A stretch of 64,000 nucleotides of DNA from Streptomyces genisteinicus (lineage in GTDB: Bacteria > Actinomycetota > Actinomycetes > Streptomycetales > Streptomycetaceae), in assembly GCF_014489615.1 (NCBI RefSeq), contig NZ_CP060825.1, positions 4,164,501 to 4,228,500 of the forward strand. The letters run 5' to 3'. The notes below the pieces were generated by a model, which had not been told where the DNA came from, did no database searches, and saw only the letters and a list, made by a program, of their open reading frames with translations. Of this stretch, positions 1-7,632 are shown one piece after another; position 1 is the stretch's first letter; each line of letters begins with the position of its first letter. The position numbers were made by a program, and so were the translations under genes.

Positions 1-1
1 G

Positions 2-292
2 CGGATGATGGGCGCGCTCGACGCGGCGAAGGACGCGGCGCGCGGCCACGAGGCGGTGTGCGTCAGCCACCAGCTGCCGATCTGGATCGTGCGCAGCTTC
101 GTGGAGAAGCGCCGCCTGTGGCACGACCCGCGCCGCCGGCAGTGCACGCTGGCCTCGCTGACGTCGTTCACGTACCAGGGCGACAGGATCGTCTCGGTCG
201 GCTACTCCGAACCGGCCCGCGATCTCGTTCCCGCGCATCTGCTCGCCGGTGCGAAGCCGGTGAAGGGGAAGTCGAAGGCATTCGGCGCCTGA
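2..292 (+). CDS. Histidine phosphatase family protein, C-terminal part
   Basis: The reading frame is open from the left edge, so the N-terminus lies outside the window. The visible part (about 96 residues) contains AVCVSHQLPI, which matches the second catalytic histidine motif of the phosphoglycerate-mutase-like histidine phosphatase superfamily (SHGxxI type). The first RHG motif must be upstream. An internal ATG at position 5 is unlikely to be the true start because the fold would be truncated. The substrate cannot be inferred. It lies on the same strand as the lipoprotein and the cytochrome c maturation operon that follow. Confidence 0.75.
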   Translation, partial: RMMGALDAAKDAARGHEAVCVSHQLPIWIVRSFVEKRRLWHDPRRRQCTLASLTSFTYQGDRIVSVGYSEPARDLVPAHLLAGAKPVKGKSKAFGA

Positions 293-595
293 GGACCGTC
301 TCACGCTTCCGCGATGACCGTCCCGCAGGGATTGCCCTGCGACGACCGTTCCGCGACGACCGTTCCGCGAGGACGCTCCCGCCGGGACCCTCGCGCAGGC
401 TTGTCGCGGGAGGGTCCGCGGGCCCTTTCCGTCACGCGCGGCGTACGGCCCGGTCTCCCCGGCGGCAGCGGGCCGCCGGGGAGATCCGGCCACCTTTTCC
501 GGAACCTGTTGCTCCCGCTCCGCATCTCACCCTGTGCCGGTTCGCCAGGGCTCCCCATGACCGGGGGGAGCCGTGAACGCACGAATGGGGGAGAG
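293..595. other. Intergenic region with small hairpin and short tandem repeat
   Basis: No convincing gene is seen between the phosphatase and the Tat lipoprotein. A hairpin at 324-341 has a 7-bp stem and a 4-nt loop (CGCAGGG/CCCTGCG) and may end the upstream transcript. A perfect 14-nt tandem repeat (GACGACCGTTCCGC) occupies 341-354 and 355-368, with a degenerate third copy just upstream. A second, bulged hairpin lies around 388-421. The promoter of the next gene is presumably in the last 150 bases, but no clear -35/-10 pair stands out. Confidence 0.5.
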
Positions 596-1855
596 ATGCG
601 CGACATCACCCGAAGGGGACTTCTGGGCGCGGGACTCGGCACCGCGGTGGCGATCACGACGGCCGGCTGCGGCAGCGGGACCGCGTCGGGCGGCGGCGCC
701 GCAGGACCGGGAACGGACCGGGGCGCCATCCCGAGCAGCACGCCGAAGCCCTCGCCGTCGCCCTCGCCGTCGACGGGGCGGCCCATCGGGGACGGCTCCA
801 CGGCCGACACCGGCCGGCAGCCGCACCAGCCCCCGAAGCCCGTCCCGCTCGAACCGGGCGAGACGCCCCCGCAATTCGTGGTCTTCTCCTGGGACGGGGC
901 GGGCGAGGTCGGCAACGGCCTCTTCCCGCGCTTTCTCGAACTCGCCCGGAATCACGGTGCGGCGATGACCTTCTTCCTCTCCGGCATATATCTGCTGCCG
1001 GAGTCGAAGAAATCGCTCTACCGTCCGCCGAACAACGGGATCGGCGCCTCGGACATCGGTTATCTGACCGATGACCACATCAAGGAGACGCTGACCTGCA
1101 TACGCCGGGCGTGGCTCGACGGGCACGAGATAGGCACGCACTTCAACGGGCATTTCTGCGCCGGTTCCGGATCGGTGGGGAAGTGGACCCAGGCCGACTG
1201 GCGCAGCGAGATCGACCAGGCTGTGAAGTTCGTCACCGAATGGCGGACCAACACCGGCTGGACCGGCATCGATCCGCTGCCTTTCGACTACCGCAGGGAG
1301 CTCGTCGGCGCCCGCACCCCCTGCCTCCTCGGCCAGGACCGGCTGCTGCCCGCCGCGCAGCGGCTCGGCTGGCGCTACGACGCCTCGTCGCCCGGCGGCC
1401 GCCAGGTGTGGCCGCAGCGGCGCCAGGGGCTGTGGGACCTGCCGCTCCAGCAGGTCCCGTTCCCCGGGCGCTCCTTCGAGGTCCTGTCGATGGACTACAA
1501 CATGCTCGCCAACCAGTCGGGGAATGCGACCCAGGGGGTGCCGGCCCGCTTTCCCGGATGGAAGGCGCAGGCCAGGGACGCCTATCTGGCGGGATTCCGG
1601 CGCGCCTACGAGGGAAATCGCGCCCCGCTCTTCATCGGCAACCACTTCGAGCAGTGGAACGGCGGTATCTACATGGACGCCGTCGAGGAGGCGCTCAAGG
1701 GCATGGCCGGAAGGAAGGACGTACGCCTGGTGTCCTTCCGGCAGTTCTGCGACTGGCTCGACGTGCAGGATCCCGCGGTGCTCACGAAACTGCGCACACT
1801 GGAGGTCGGACAGGCGCCGGCCGAAGGGTGGAGCACATTCCTTAGGGCTTCTTGA
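596..1855 (+). CDS. Tat-exported lipoprotein, polysaccharide deacetylase-like
   Basis: A 419-residue protein with a Tat-type lipoprotein signal: a twin arginine in DITRRGLLG (residues 3-11) and lipobox TTAGC with Cys25. A Pro/Ser-rich linker follows to about residue 90, then a domain resembling NodB-type polysaccharide deacetylases. Motif 1 is altered (FSWDGAG, residues 97-103, versus the usual TFDDG). The H-x3-H metal pair is kept as HFNGH (182-186). It is probably anchored on the outside of the membrane. Activity is uncertain because motif 1 has lost one of the usual two aspartates. The start at 596 follows the purine-rich GGGGGAGAG. An ATG at 557 is in frame but would bury the signal peptide. 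Confidence 0.8.
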   Translation: MRDITRRGLLGAGLGTAVAITTAGCGSGTASGGGAAGPGTDRGAIPSSTPKPSPSPSPSTGRPIGDGSTADTGRQPHQPPKPVPLEPGETPPQFVVFSWDGAGEVGNGLFPRFLELARNHGAAMTFFLSGIYLLPESKKSLYRPPNNGIGASDIGYLTDDHIKETLTCIRRAWLDGHEIGTHFNGHFCAGSGSVGKWTQADWRSEIDQAVKFVTEWRTNTGWTGIDPLPFDYRRELVGARTPCLLGQDRLLPAAQRLGWRYDASSPGGRQVWPQRRQGLWDLPLQQVPFPGRSFEVLSMDYNMLANQSGNATQGVPARFPGWKAQARDAYLAGFRRAYEGNRAPLFIGNHFEQWNGGIYMDAVEEALKGMAGRKDVRLVSFRQFCDWLDVQDPAVLTKLRTLEVGQAPAEGWSTFLRAS

Positions 1856-1923
1856 CAACGGGTCCTAACGGGCACGCAGGGGGGTGCGGAAGATCGCCCC
1901 GCAGGCCATGCGAAACTTTTCAC

Positions 1924-2523
1924 ATGAGCTTCAGCCGTGCCTCCCGCGCCGCCCTGCCGACCGCACTGGTCGCCGTGGGCCTGCTCACCCTGTCGGCCTG
2001 CGGCGACGGCGGGAAGTCCGGCGGCGGCGGGGACACCAACTTCGTCGCCGGCTCCGGCGGCATCGCCACCGTCGCCAAGGGCGAGCGGCAGGCGCCCCAC
2101 GAGCTCAAGGGCGAGACCCTGGAGGGCGAGCAGCTCGACATCGCCGACCTCAAGGGCAAGGTCGTCGTGATGAACGTCTGGGGCTCGTGGTGCCCGCCCT
2201 GCCGTTCCGAGGCGCCCTACTTCGCCCAGGTCGCCAAGGAGACCAAGGCGGACGGCGTCGAGTTCGTCGGCATCAACACCCGGGACAACAGCAAGGGTCC
2301 GGCGATCGCCTTCGAGAAGGACTACGGCGTCGAGTACCCGAGCCTCTACGACCCGAACGGCAAGCTGATCGTGGGCGGCTTCCCCAAGGGCTCGCTCAAC
2401 CCGCAGGCCATCCCCTCGACGATCGTCCTCGACCGCGAGGGGAAGATCGCCGCCCGCGCGCTGCGCGCCCTGGACGACGTGGAACTCCGCAAGATGATCG
2501 ACCCGCTGATCGCGGAGAAGTGA
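1924..2523 (+). CDS. TlpA/ResA-like thioredoxin lipoprotein
   Basis: A 199-residue lipoprotein with signal peptide and lipobox LSAC (Cys26), followed by an AhpC/TSA-type thioredoxin domain with active site WCPPCR (89-94). ResA/CcsX-type proteins reduce the haem-binding CXXCH cysteines of apocytochrome c outside the membrane, using electrons delivered by CcdA. The gene overlaps the ccdA start and heads the four-gene System II cytochrome c maturation operon, which supports that role. The start at 1924 lacks a clear ribosome binding site but gives a complete signal peptide. Longer in-frame starts would add an Arg/Pro-rich stretch before it. Confidence 0.92.
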   Translation: MSFSRASRAALPTALVAVGLLTLSACGDGGKSGGGGDTNFVAGSGGIATVAKGERQAPHELKGETLEGEQLDIADLKGKVVVMNVWGSWCPPCRSEAPYFAQVAKETKADGVEFVGINTRDNSKGPAIAFEKDYGVEYPSLYDPNGKLIVGGFPKGSLNPQAIPSTIVLDREGKIAARALRALDDVELRKMIDPLIAEK

Positions 2524-3293
2524 TCGGCGTGGAACTCCTCGCCGCCTCCCCCGGGGTGAACGAGACGGTCCTCGGCGGCGCCCTGCTCCTCGCGCTGCCC
2601 ATCGCGGTGCTCGCGGGCCTCGTGTCGTTCTTCTCGCCGTGCGTCCTGCCGCTCGTGCCCGGCTACCTGTCCTATGTGACGGGCGTCACCGGAAGCGACC
2701 TCGCCCAGGCCCGCCGCGGCCGGATGGTCGCCGGCGCCTCGCTGTTCGTCCTCGGCTTCACCGCCGTGTTCGTGTCCGGCGGCGCGCTCTTCGGGTACTT
2801 CGGCTCCACCCTCCAGGGTCAGCGGGAGATCCTCTCCCGGGTCCTCGGCGTGCTGATGATCCTGCTGGGCGTCTTCTTCATGGGCCTGATGCCCTGGCTG
2901 ACCCAGCGGGAGTTCCGCATCCACAAGCGGCCGGTGTCCGGGCTCGTCGGGGCGCCGCTGCTCGGCGCCCTGTTCGGCATCGGCTGGACGCCGTGCATCG
3001 GCCCGACGCTCTCCGCGGTGACGTTCCTGTCGGCCAACGAGGCCAGCGCGGGCCGGGGCGCGCTGCTGACCGTGGCGTACTGTCTCGGGCTCGGAGTGCC
3101 GTTCGTGCTCGCGGCGGTGGCCTTCCGCAAGGCGCTGGGCGCGTTCGACTGGGTGAAGCGGCACTACGCCTGGGTGATGCGCATCGGCGGCGTGATGATG
3201 ATCCTGACCGGCGTCCTGCTGCTCACCGGTGTGTGGGACAGCATGGTCCAGTCGATGCAGGGCTGGACCAACGGCTTCACGGTGGGGATCTGA
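2520..3293 (+). CDS. ccdA: Cytochrome c biogenesis protein CcdA
   Basis: A polytopic membrane protein of about 257 residues in the CcdA/DsbD family. It carries the paired cysteine motifs typical of the family, LVSFFSPCVLPLVPGY in the first transmembrane segment and IGWTPCIGPTLS in the fourth. It moves reducing equivalents from cytoplasmic thioredoxin across the membrane to the ResA-like protein encoded just upstream. The GTG at 2520 overlaps the previous stop as GTGA, a typical coupled start. A second GTG at 2529 is better spaced from GGAG at 2514-2517 and remains possible. resB follows after four bases. Confidence 0.93.
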   Translation: MIGVELLAASPGVNETVLGGALLLALPIAVLAGLVSFFSPCVLPLVPGYLSYVTGVTGSDLAQARRGRMVAGASLFVLGFTAVFVSGGALFGYFGSTLQGQREILSRVLGVLMILLGVFFMGLMPWLTQREFRIHKRPVSGLVGAPLLGALFGIGWTPCIGPTLSAVTFLSANEASAGRGALLTVAYCLGLGVPFVLAAVAFRKALGAFDWVKRHYAWVMRIGGVMMILTGVLLLTGVWDSMVQSMQGWTNGFTVGI

Positions 3294-3297
3294 ACAG

Positions 3298-4992
3298 ATG
3301 GGCAAGACCTCCATGAACAACACCGAGGACCGCGAGCTCGGCGAGGCCGCCTCGCAGCTCTCGACCGCGCCCGTCGAGGGTGCGGAGGACCGGACCGCCG
3401 GCGGCCCCACGCTCGGGGTGGTCGGCTGGACGCGCTGGTTCTGGCGCCAGCTCACCTCGATGCGGGTGGCGCTGATCCTGCTCTTCCTGCTCTCCCTCGG
3501 CGCGATCCCCGGCTCCCTCATCCCGCAGAACAGCGTGGACGAGATGAAGGTGCAGGCCTTCCGGGACCGGCACGAGACCCTGGCGCCGCTCTACGACAAG
3601 CTCCAGTTCTTCGACGTCTACAGCTCGGTGTGGTTCTCGGCGATCTACATCCTGCTCTTCGTCTCCCTCATCGGCTGCATCGTGCCGCGCTCCTGGCAGT
3701 TCGTCGGCCAGCTGCGCAGCCGCCCGCCCGGCGCCCCGCGCCGGCTGGACCGGCTGCCCGCCTCCACCACGTGGCGCACCGAGGCCGGTCCGGAGGAGGT
3801 CCGCGAGGCGGCCCTCGCCCTGCTGCGCGGACGCCGCTTCCGCGCACATGTCACGGGGGACGCGGTCGCCGCGGAGAAGGGGTACCTGCGCGAGGCGGGC
3901 AACCTGGTGTTCCACGTCTCGCTGATCGTCATGCTGGTCGCGTTCGCCTGGGGCCAGATGTTCAAGTCCGAGGGCGGCAAGCTCGTCGTCGAGGGCAGCG
4001 GCTTCTCCAACACGCTCACCCAGTACGACGACTTCAAGTCCGGCTCGCTCTTCGAGTCCGACGAGCTGACGCCCTTCACGTTCACCCTGGACAGCTTCAC
4101 CGGCACGTACGCGAAGACCGGGCCGCAGCGCGGCACCCCGCGCACCTACGAGGCGGCGCTGACCTGGTCGACGCCCGGCGGCGAGGACCGCAAGCAGGTC
4201 GTCGAGGTGAACCGGCCGCTGGAGGTCGACGGCACCAAGGTGTACCTGAACGGCCACGGCTACGCGCCGGTCGTCACCGTGCGGGACGGCAAGGGCGACG
4301 TCGTCTTCAAGGACGCGGTGCCGCTGCTGCCGATCGACAACAACGTCACCTCCACCGGTGCCATCAAGGTGATGGACGGATACCGGGACAAGAACGGCAA
4401 GAAGGACCAGCTCGGTTTCCAGGCCTTCTTCGTGCCGACCTTCGCCGGAGCGGGCGAGGGCGACATGTTCTCCCAGTTCCCCGGGCTGGAGTTCCCGGTG
4501 CTGGCGCTCACCGGCTACCACGGCAGCCTGGGCGTCGACGCGGGCCTGCCGCAGAACGTCTACCAGCTCGACACCCGCAAGATGAAGCAGTTCAAGGGCG
4601 CCGACGGCGAGGTCCTCAAGCAGCGGCTGCTGCCCGGCGAGACCATGCAGCTGCCGGACGGCGCCGGCTCCATCACGTTCGAGAAGGACGTGAAGGAGTG
4701 GGCGACCTTCCAGATCACCCGCCAGCCCGCCACCGGCTGGGCGCTCACCGGAGCCGTCGCCGCCATCGGCGGCCTCGCGGCCTCCCTCTTCGTGCGCCGC
4801 CGCCGCGTCTGGGTGCGCGCGGTGCGCGGCGGCGACGGCGTGACCGTGGTCGAGATGGCGGGCCTGGGCCGCAGCGAGTCGGCGAAGCTCCCCGAGGAGC
4901 TCGGCGACCTGGCCGTGCGCCTCAACGCACAGGCGCCGACGGCGCCCGAACCCGAAGAACCGGACGTTCCTGCCGAAGGGGCACAGCAGTGA
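3298..4992 (+). CDS. resB: Cytochrome c biogenesis protein ResB (Ccs1)
   Basis: A 564-residue member of the ResB/Ccs1 family, one half of the System II haem lyase. It has N-terminal transmembrane segments around residues 48-70 and 110-135, a third around 205-225, a large extracytoplasmic domain (about 225-480) and a final segment near 485-500. With CcsB it moves haem across the membrane and attaches it to apocytochrome c. The last 40 residues are Pro/Glu-rich and probably disordered. The start at 3298 follows the ccdA stop by four bases. An ATG at 3313 is an alternative. The gene overlaps ccsB by four bases. Confidence 0.94.
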   Translation: MGKTSMNNTEDRELGEAASQLSTAPVEGAEDRTAGGPTLGVVGWTRWFWRQLTSMRVALILLFLLSLGAIPGSLIPQNSVDEMKVQAFRDRHETLAPLYDKLQFFDVYSSVWFSAIYILLFVSLIGCIVPRSWQFVGQLRSRPPGAPRRLDRLPASTTWRTEAGPEEVREAALALLRGRRFRAHVTGDAVAAEKGYLREAGNLVFHVSLIVMLVAFAWGQMFKSEGGKLVVEGSGFSNTLTQYDDFKSGSLFESDELTPFTFTLDSFTGTYAKTGPQRGTPRTYEAALTWSTPGGEDRKQVVEVNRPLEVDGTKVYLNGHGYAPVVTVRDGKGDVVFKDAVPLLPIDNNVTSTGAIKVMDGYRDKNGKKDQLGFQAFFVPTFAGAGEGDMFSQFPGLEFPVLALTGYHGSLGVDAGLPQNVYQLDTRKMKQFKGADGEVLKQRLLPGETMQLPDGAGSITFEKDVKEWATFQITRQPATGWALTGAVAAIGGLAASLFVRRRRVWVRAVRGGDGVTVVEMAGLGRSESAKLPEELGDLAVRLNAQAPTAPEPEEPDVPAEGAQQ

Positions 4993-6074
4993 GTCTCGCC
5001 GCCGCAACCAACGAGGGCCTCGCGGAGATCAGCAACTACCTGATCTACTCGTCGATGGCCGTGTACACGCTGGCCTTCTTCGCGCACATGGCGGAGTGGC
5101 TGTTCGGCAGCCGCAGCAAGGTGGCCCGCACGGCCGCCGCGCTGACCGCGCCGAAGGAGGGCGCCACGGCCGCGGCCCCGGCCGTCACGGTCCGCGCCGC
5201 CGGCGGGGCCGCGGTGCTGGACAAGCCGAAGGTCGTCACCCGGGCCGCCGCCGGCACCCGCGACGTGCCCGACGGCCCCGGCGCGCACGGCGGCACCGAG
5301 AAGGGCGACCTCTACGGACGCATCGCGGTGTCGCTGACGGTCCTGGCGTTCCTGCTGGAGGCCTCCGGCGTCATCGCCCGCGCCGTCTCGGTGCAGCGGG
5401 CGCCGTGGGGCAACATGTACGAGTTCTCCACCACCTTCTCGACCGTCGTCGTCGGTGTGTACCTCGCGCTGCTGCTCGCCAAGAAGAACGTCCGCTGGGC
5501 CGGTCTGCCGCTGGTGACCACCGTCCTGCTGGACCTCGGGTTCGCCGTCACCGTGCTCTACACCGAGAGCGACCAGCTGGTGCCGGCGCTCGACTCGTAC
5601 TGGCTGTGGATCCACGTCTCCACGGCCATCTTCTGCGGCGCCGTGTTCTACCTCGGCGCGGTCGGCAGCATCCTGTACCTGTTCCGCGACTCCTACGAGG
5701 CCAAGCTGGCCCGCGGCGACCAGCCCGGGAAGTTCGCCACCTCGGTCATGGAGCGGCTGCCCGCCGCCGCCACCCTCGACAAGTTCGCCTACCGCGTCAA
5801 CGCGGCGGTCTTCCCGCTGTGGACGTTCACGATCATCGCCGGCGCGATCTGGGCCGGCGACGCGTGGGGCCGCTACTGGGGCTGGGACGCCAAGGAGGTC
5901 TGGTCCTTCATCACCTGGGTCGCCTACGCCGCCTACCTGCACGCCCGCGCGACCGCCGGCTGGAAGGGCCGCAAGGCCGCGTACATCGCGCTCGTCGCGT
6001 TCCTGTGCTTCCTGTGGAACTACTACGGCGTGAACATGTTCGTGAACAGCCTGCACTCCTACGCGGGCGTCTGA
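4989..6074 (+). CDS. ccsB: Cytochrome c biogenesis protein CcsB (ResC)
   Basis: A 361-residue polytopic protein of the CcsA/CcsB/ResC haem-handling family. The haem-binding tryptophan-rich WWD signature is clear as WGRYWGWDAKEVWSF (about residues 294-308), with conserved histidines in flanking segments. There is a low-complexity cytoplasmic-type insert (Ala-rich, about residues 38-100) between the first two membrane segments. The start is GTG at 4989, overlapping the resB stop as GTGA. It is the last gene of the maturation operon, followed by a hairpin at 6084-6115. Confidence 0.95.
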   Translation: MSLAAATNEGLAEISNYLIYSSMAVYTLAFFAHMAEWLFGSRSKVARTAAALTAPKEGATAAAPAVTVRAAGGAAVLDKPKVVTRAAAGTRDVPDGPGAHGGTEKGDLYGRIAVSLTVLAFLLEASGVIARAVSVQRAPWGNMYEFSTTFSTVVVGVYLALLLAKKNVRWAGLPLVTTVLLDLGFAVTVLYTESDQLVPALDSYWLWIHVSTAIFCGAVFYLGAVGSILYLFRDSYEAKLARGDQPGKFATSVMERLPAAATLDKFAYRVNAAVFPLWTFTIIAGAIWAGDAWGRYWGWDAKEVWSFITWVAYAAYLHARATAGWKGRKAAYIALVAFLCFLWNYYGVNMFVNSLHSYAGV

Positions 6075-6083
6075 CCGGCGCTC

Positions 6084-6115
6084 CCGTCCCGGGCACGGAC
6101 CCGCGCCCGGGACGG
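6084..6115. terminator. Hairpin between convergent genes
   Basis: An inverted repeat with a perfect 11-bp stem (6084-6094 and 6105-6115) and a 10-nt loop sits 10 bases after the ccsB stop and 11 bases beyond the end of the convergent minus-strand gene. It probably ends both transcripts. There is no U-run on either side, as is common in Streptomyces. Confidence 0.7.
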
Positions 6116-6126
6116 CCGCACCGAGG

Positions 6127-7632
6127 TCAGCCCTTCTTGTAGACGCAGTCCTGCGGCGGTTCCTTCCCGTCCGGCCAGGAGAACTCCTCGAACCGCAGCG
6201 TCCCGTCCTCCGCGAGCCGCACGATCGGCACCGCCTTGTTGCGCGGGTTCCCGTCGGTGTCCAGGCAGATCCAGCCGCTGGCGCCGTTCACCCGCAGCGA
6301 CCCCGTCAGGTGCGGCCACTGGGCCGTCACGTCGTCCAGCGACGGGGCCTTCGCCGAGGAACCGGTCGCCCTGCGGATGCCCTGCACCGCCGTCCCCATC
6401 GCGTCGTAGCCGATGATCGTCTGCCCGTCGTGCAGGACGTTCGCCCCGATCTTGCCGCGCACCTCGGCGAGCGCGTCGGCGAGCTGCCGGTACGCGGCGG
6501 CCGAGCCGCCCGTCGCGGGCACCTTCCGTCCCGGGGCCGGCACCCACGCATCGGGGTGCGCGAGGGCCGCGTACTTGAGCGTCACCCGGGGCTTCGAGCC
6601 GCCCGGCGGGGTCTGGAGCGCCGTGCGGTCGACCTTGTCGTCCGAGCCGAGGTACGAGGCCTCGTCGCCGGTGAAGACGGTGAAGCCGCGGCCGGCACAG
6701 CCCGACCTGCCCAGCTCGGAGACGAACACCCGCAGCGGGGTGTGCCGTCCGGCGAAGAAGACGGTGTGCGCGTCGGTGTCGCAGATGTAGTGGGCGATGC
6801 TGTTGAAGACGTTGCCGAGGTTGCCCGCGTCGTCCGGTTCGTCGTCCGAGGTGAACGGGCGGGCGTCGTAGACCTGGTCCGGCAGCTGCTCGTCGAACGC
6901 CTCGCGCAGGGTGCGCGCGTAGTTGTTGCGGGCGTTGGTGTCGTAGACGAGCAGGGCGTTGCGGTCGACCGCCTTGGCGTGCGCCACCAGCGCCCTCGCC
7001 TCGTCCTTGTTGGTGGGGGAGACCCTGGCGAGACCGGGTATGCCGCTGATGTCGTCCGCGGTGATCGTCGAGCCCACCATGGGCACCCGGTGCTCCGCCA
7101 GCAGGGCCACCGCCTTCTTGTTCACCTCGTTGCTGGTCGCTATTCCGGTCACCGCCCGCAGCGGCACCGGGTCCCCGGTCATGCCGACCAGCTGGAGCAC
7201 CACCCGCTCCCAGTGCAGCCCGAGGTCACCGGTGTTGGCGAGCAGCACCCTGATCCGCGGCGGCCGGCCCTCGGCGCGGTTGGCCAGCCGCTGCTGGAGG
7301 TAGACCCCCTGGAGTTCGTGGCGCATCTTCGTCAGCTGCTCGGGCGCCGTCGAGGAGAACGGCATCATGACCGCGACGGAGACCATGAGCTCCCCGCTCT
7401 CGGCGGCCTCCGCGTTCTCCGCCCCGATGGCGCGGGCGACCTCGCGTATCTCCGCGACGCCGAAGTCGTAGCCGGTCGCGGAGACCCCGATGCACTCGTC
7501 GCTCTCCTCCGGGCGTTCGACCCCCGGTGAGCAGGTGCGGTCCGGGTCGAGGACGTCCGGCACGTACACGATGCCGAGCAGCAGCACCACCGCCGCCGCC
7601 GCACCGATGAGGATCTTGGTCAGATTGTTCAT
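6127..7632 (-). CDS. Membrane-anchored periplasmic-binding-type protein
   Basis: A 501-residue protein with one N-terminal hydrophobic segment (about residues 5-25) and no lipobox, so it is probably a membrane-anchored extracellular protein. The rest looks like a type I periplasmic-binding fold of the branched-chain amino acid receptor class (Peripla_BP_6-like). Supporting features are the alternating Rossmann-like strands, a stretch such as AVKALLAEHRVPMVGSTITA-type sequence around residue 185, and a C-terminal FIGYDAMG-like segment. No permease is nearby. It overlaps the upstream ATPase gene by four bases (ATGA), so the two are co-translated. A sensing role is more likely than transport, but this is inference from context. 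Confidence 0.72.
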   Translation of the reverse strand: MNNLTKILIGAAAAVVLLLGIVYVPDVLDPDRTCSPGVERPEESDECIGVSATGYDFGVAEIREVARAIGAENAEAAESGELMVSVAVMMPFSSTAPEQLTKMRHELQGVYLQQRLANRAEGRPPRIRVLLANTGDLGLHWERVVLQLVGMTGDPVPLRAVTGIATSNEVNKKAVALLAEHRVPMVGSTITADDISGIPGLARVSPTNKDEARALVAHAKAVDRNALLVYDTNARNNYARTLREAFDEQLPDQVYDARPFTSDDEPDDAGNLGNVFNSIAHYICDTDAHTVFFAGRHTPLRVFVSELGRSGCAGRGFTVFTGDEASYLGSDDKVDRTALQTPPGGSKPRVTLKYAALAHPDAWVPAPGRKVPATGGSAAAYRQLADALAEVRGKIGANVLHDGQTIIGYDAMGTAVQGIRRATGSSAKAPSLDDVTAQWPHLTGSLRVNGASGWICLDTDGNPRNKAVPIVRLAEDGTLRFEEFSWPDGKEPPQDCVYKKG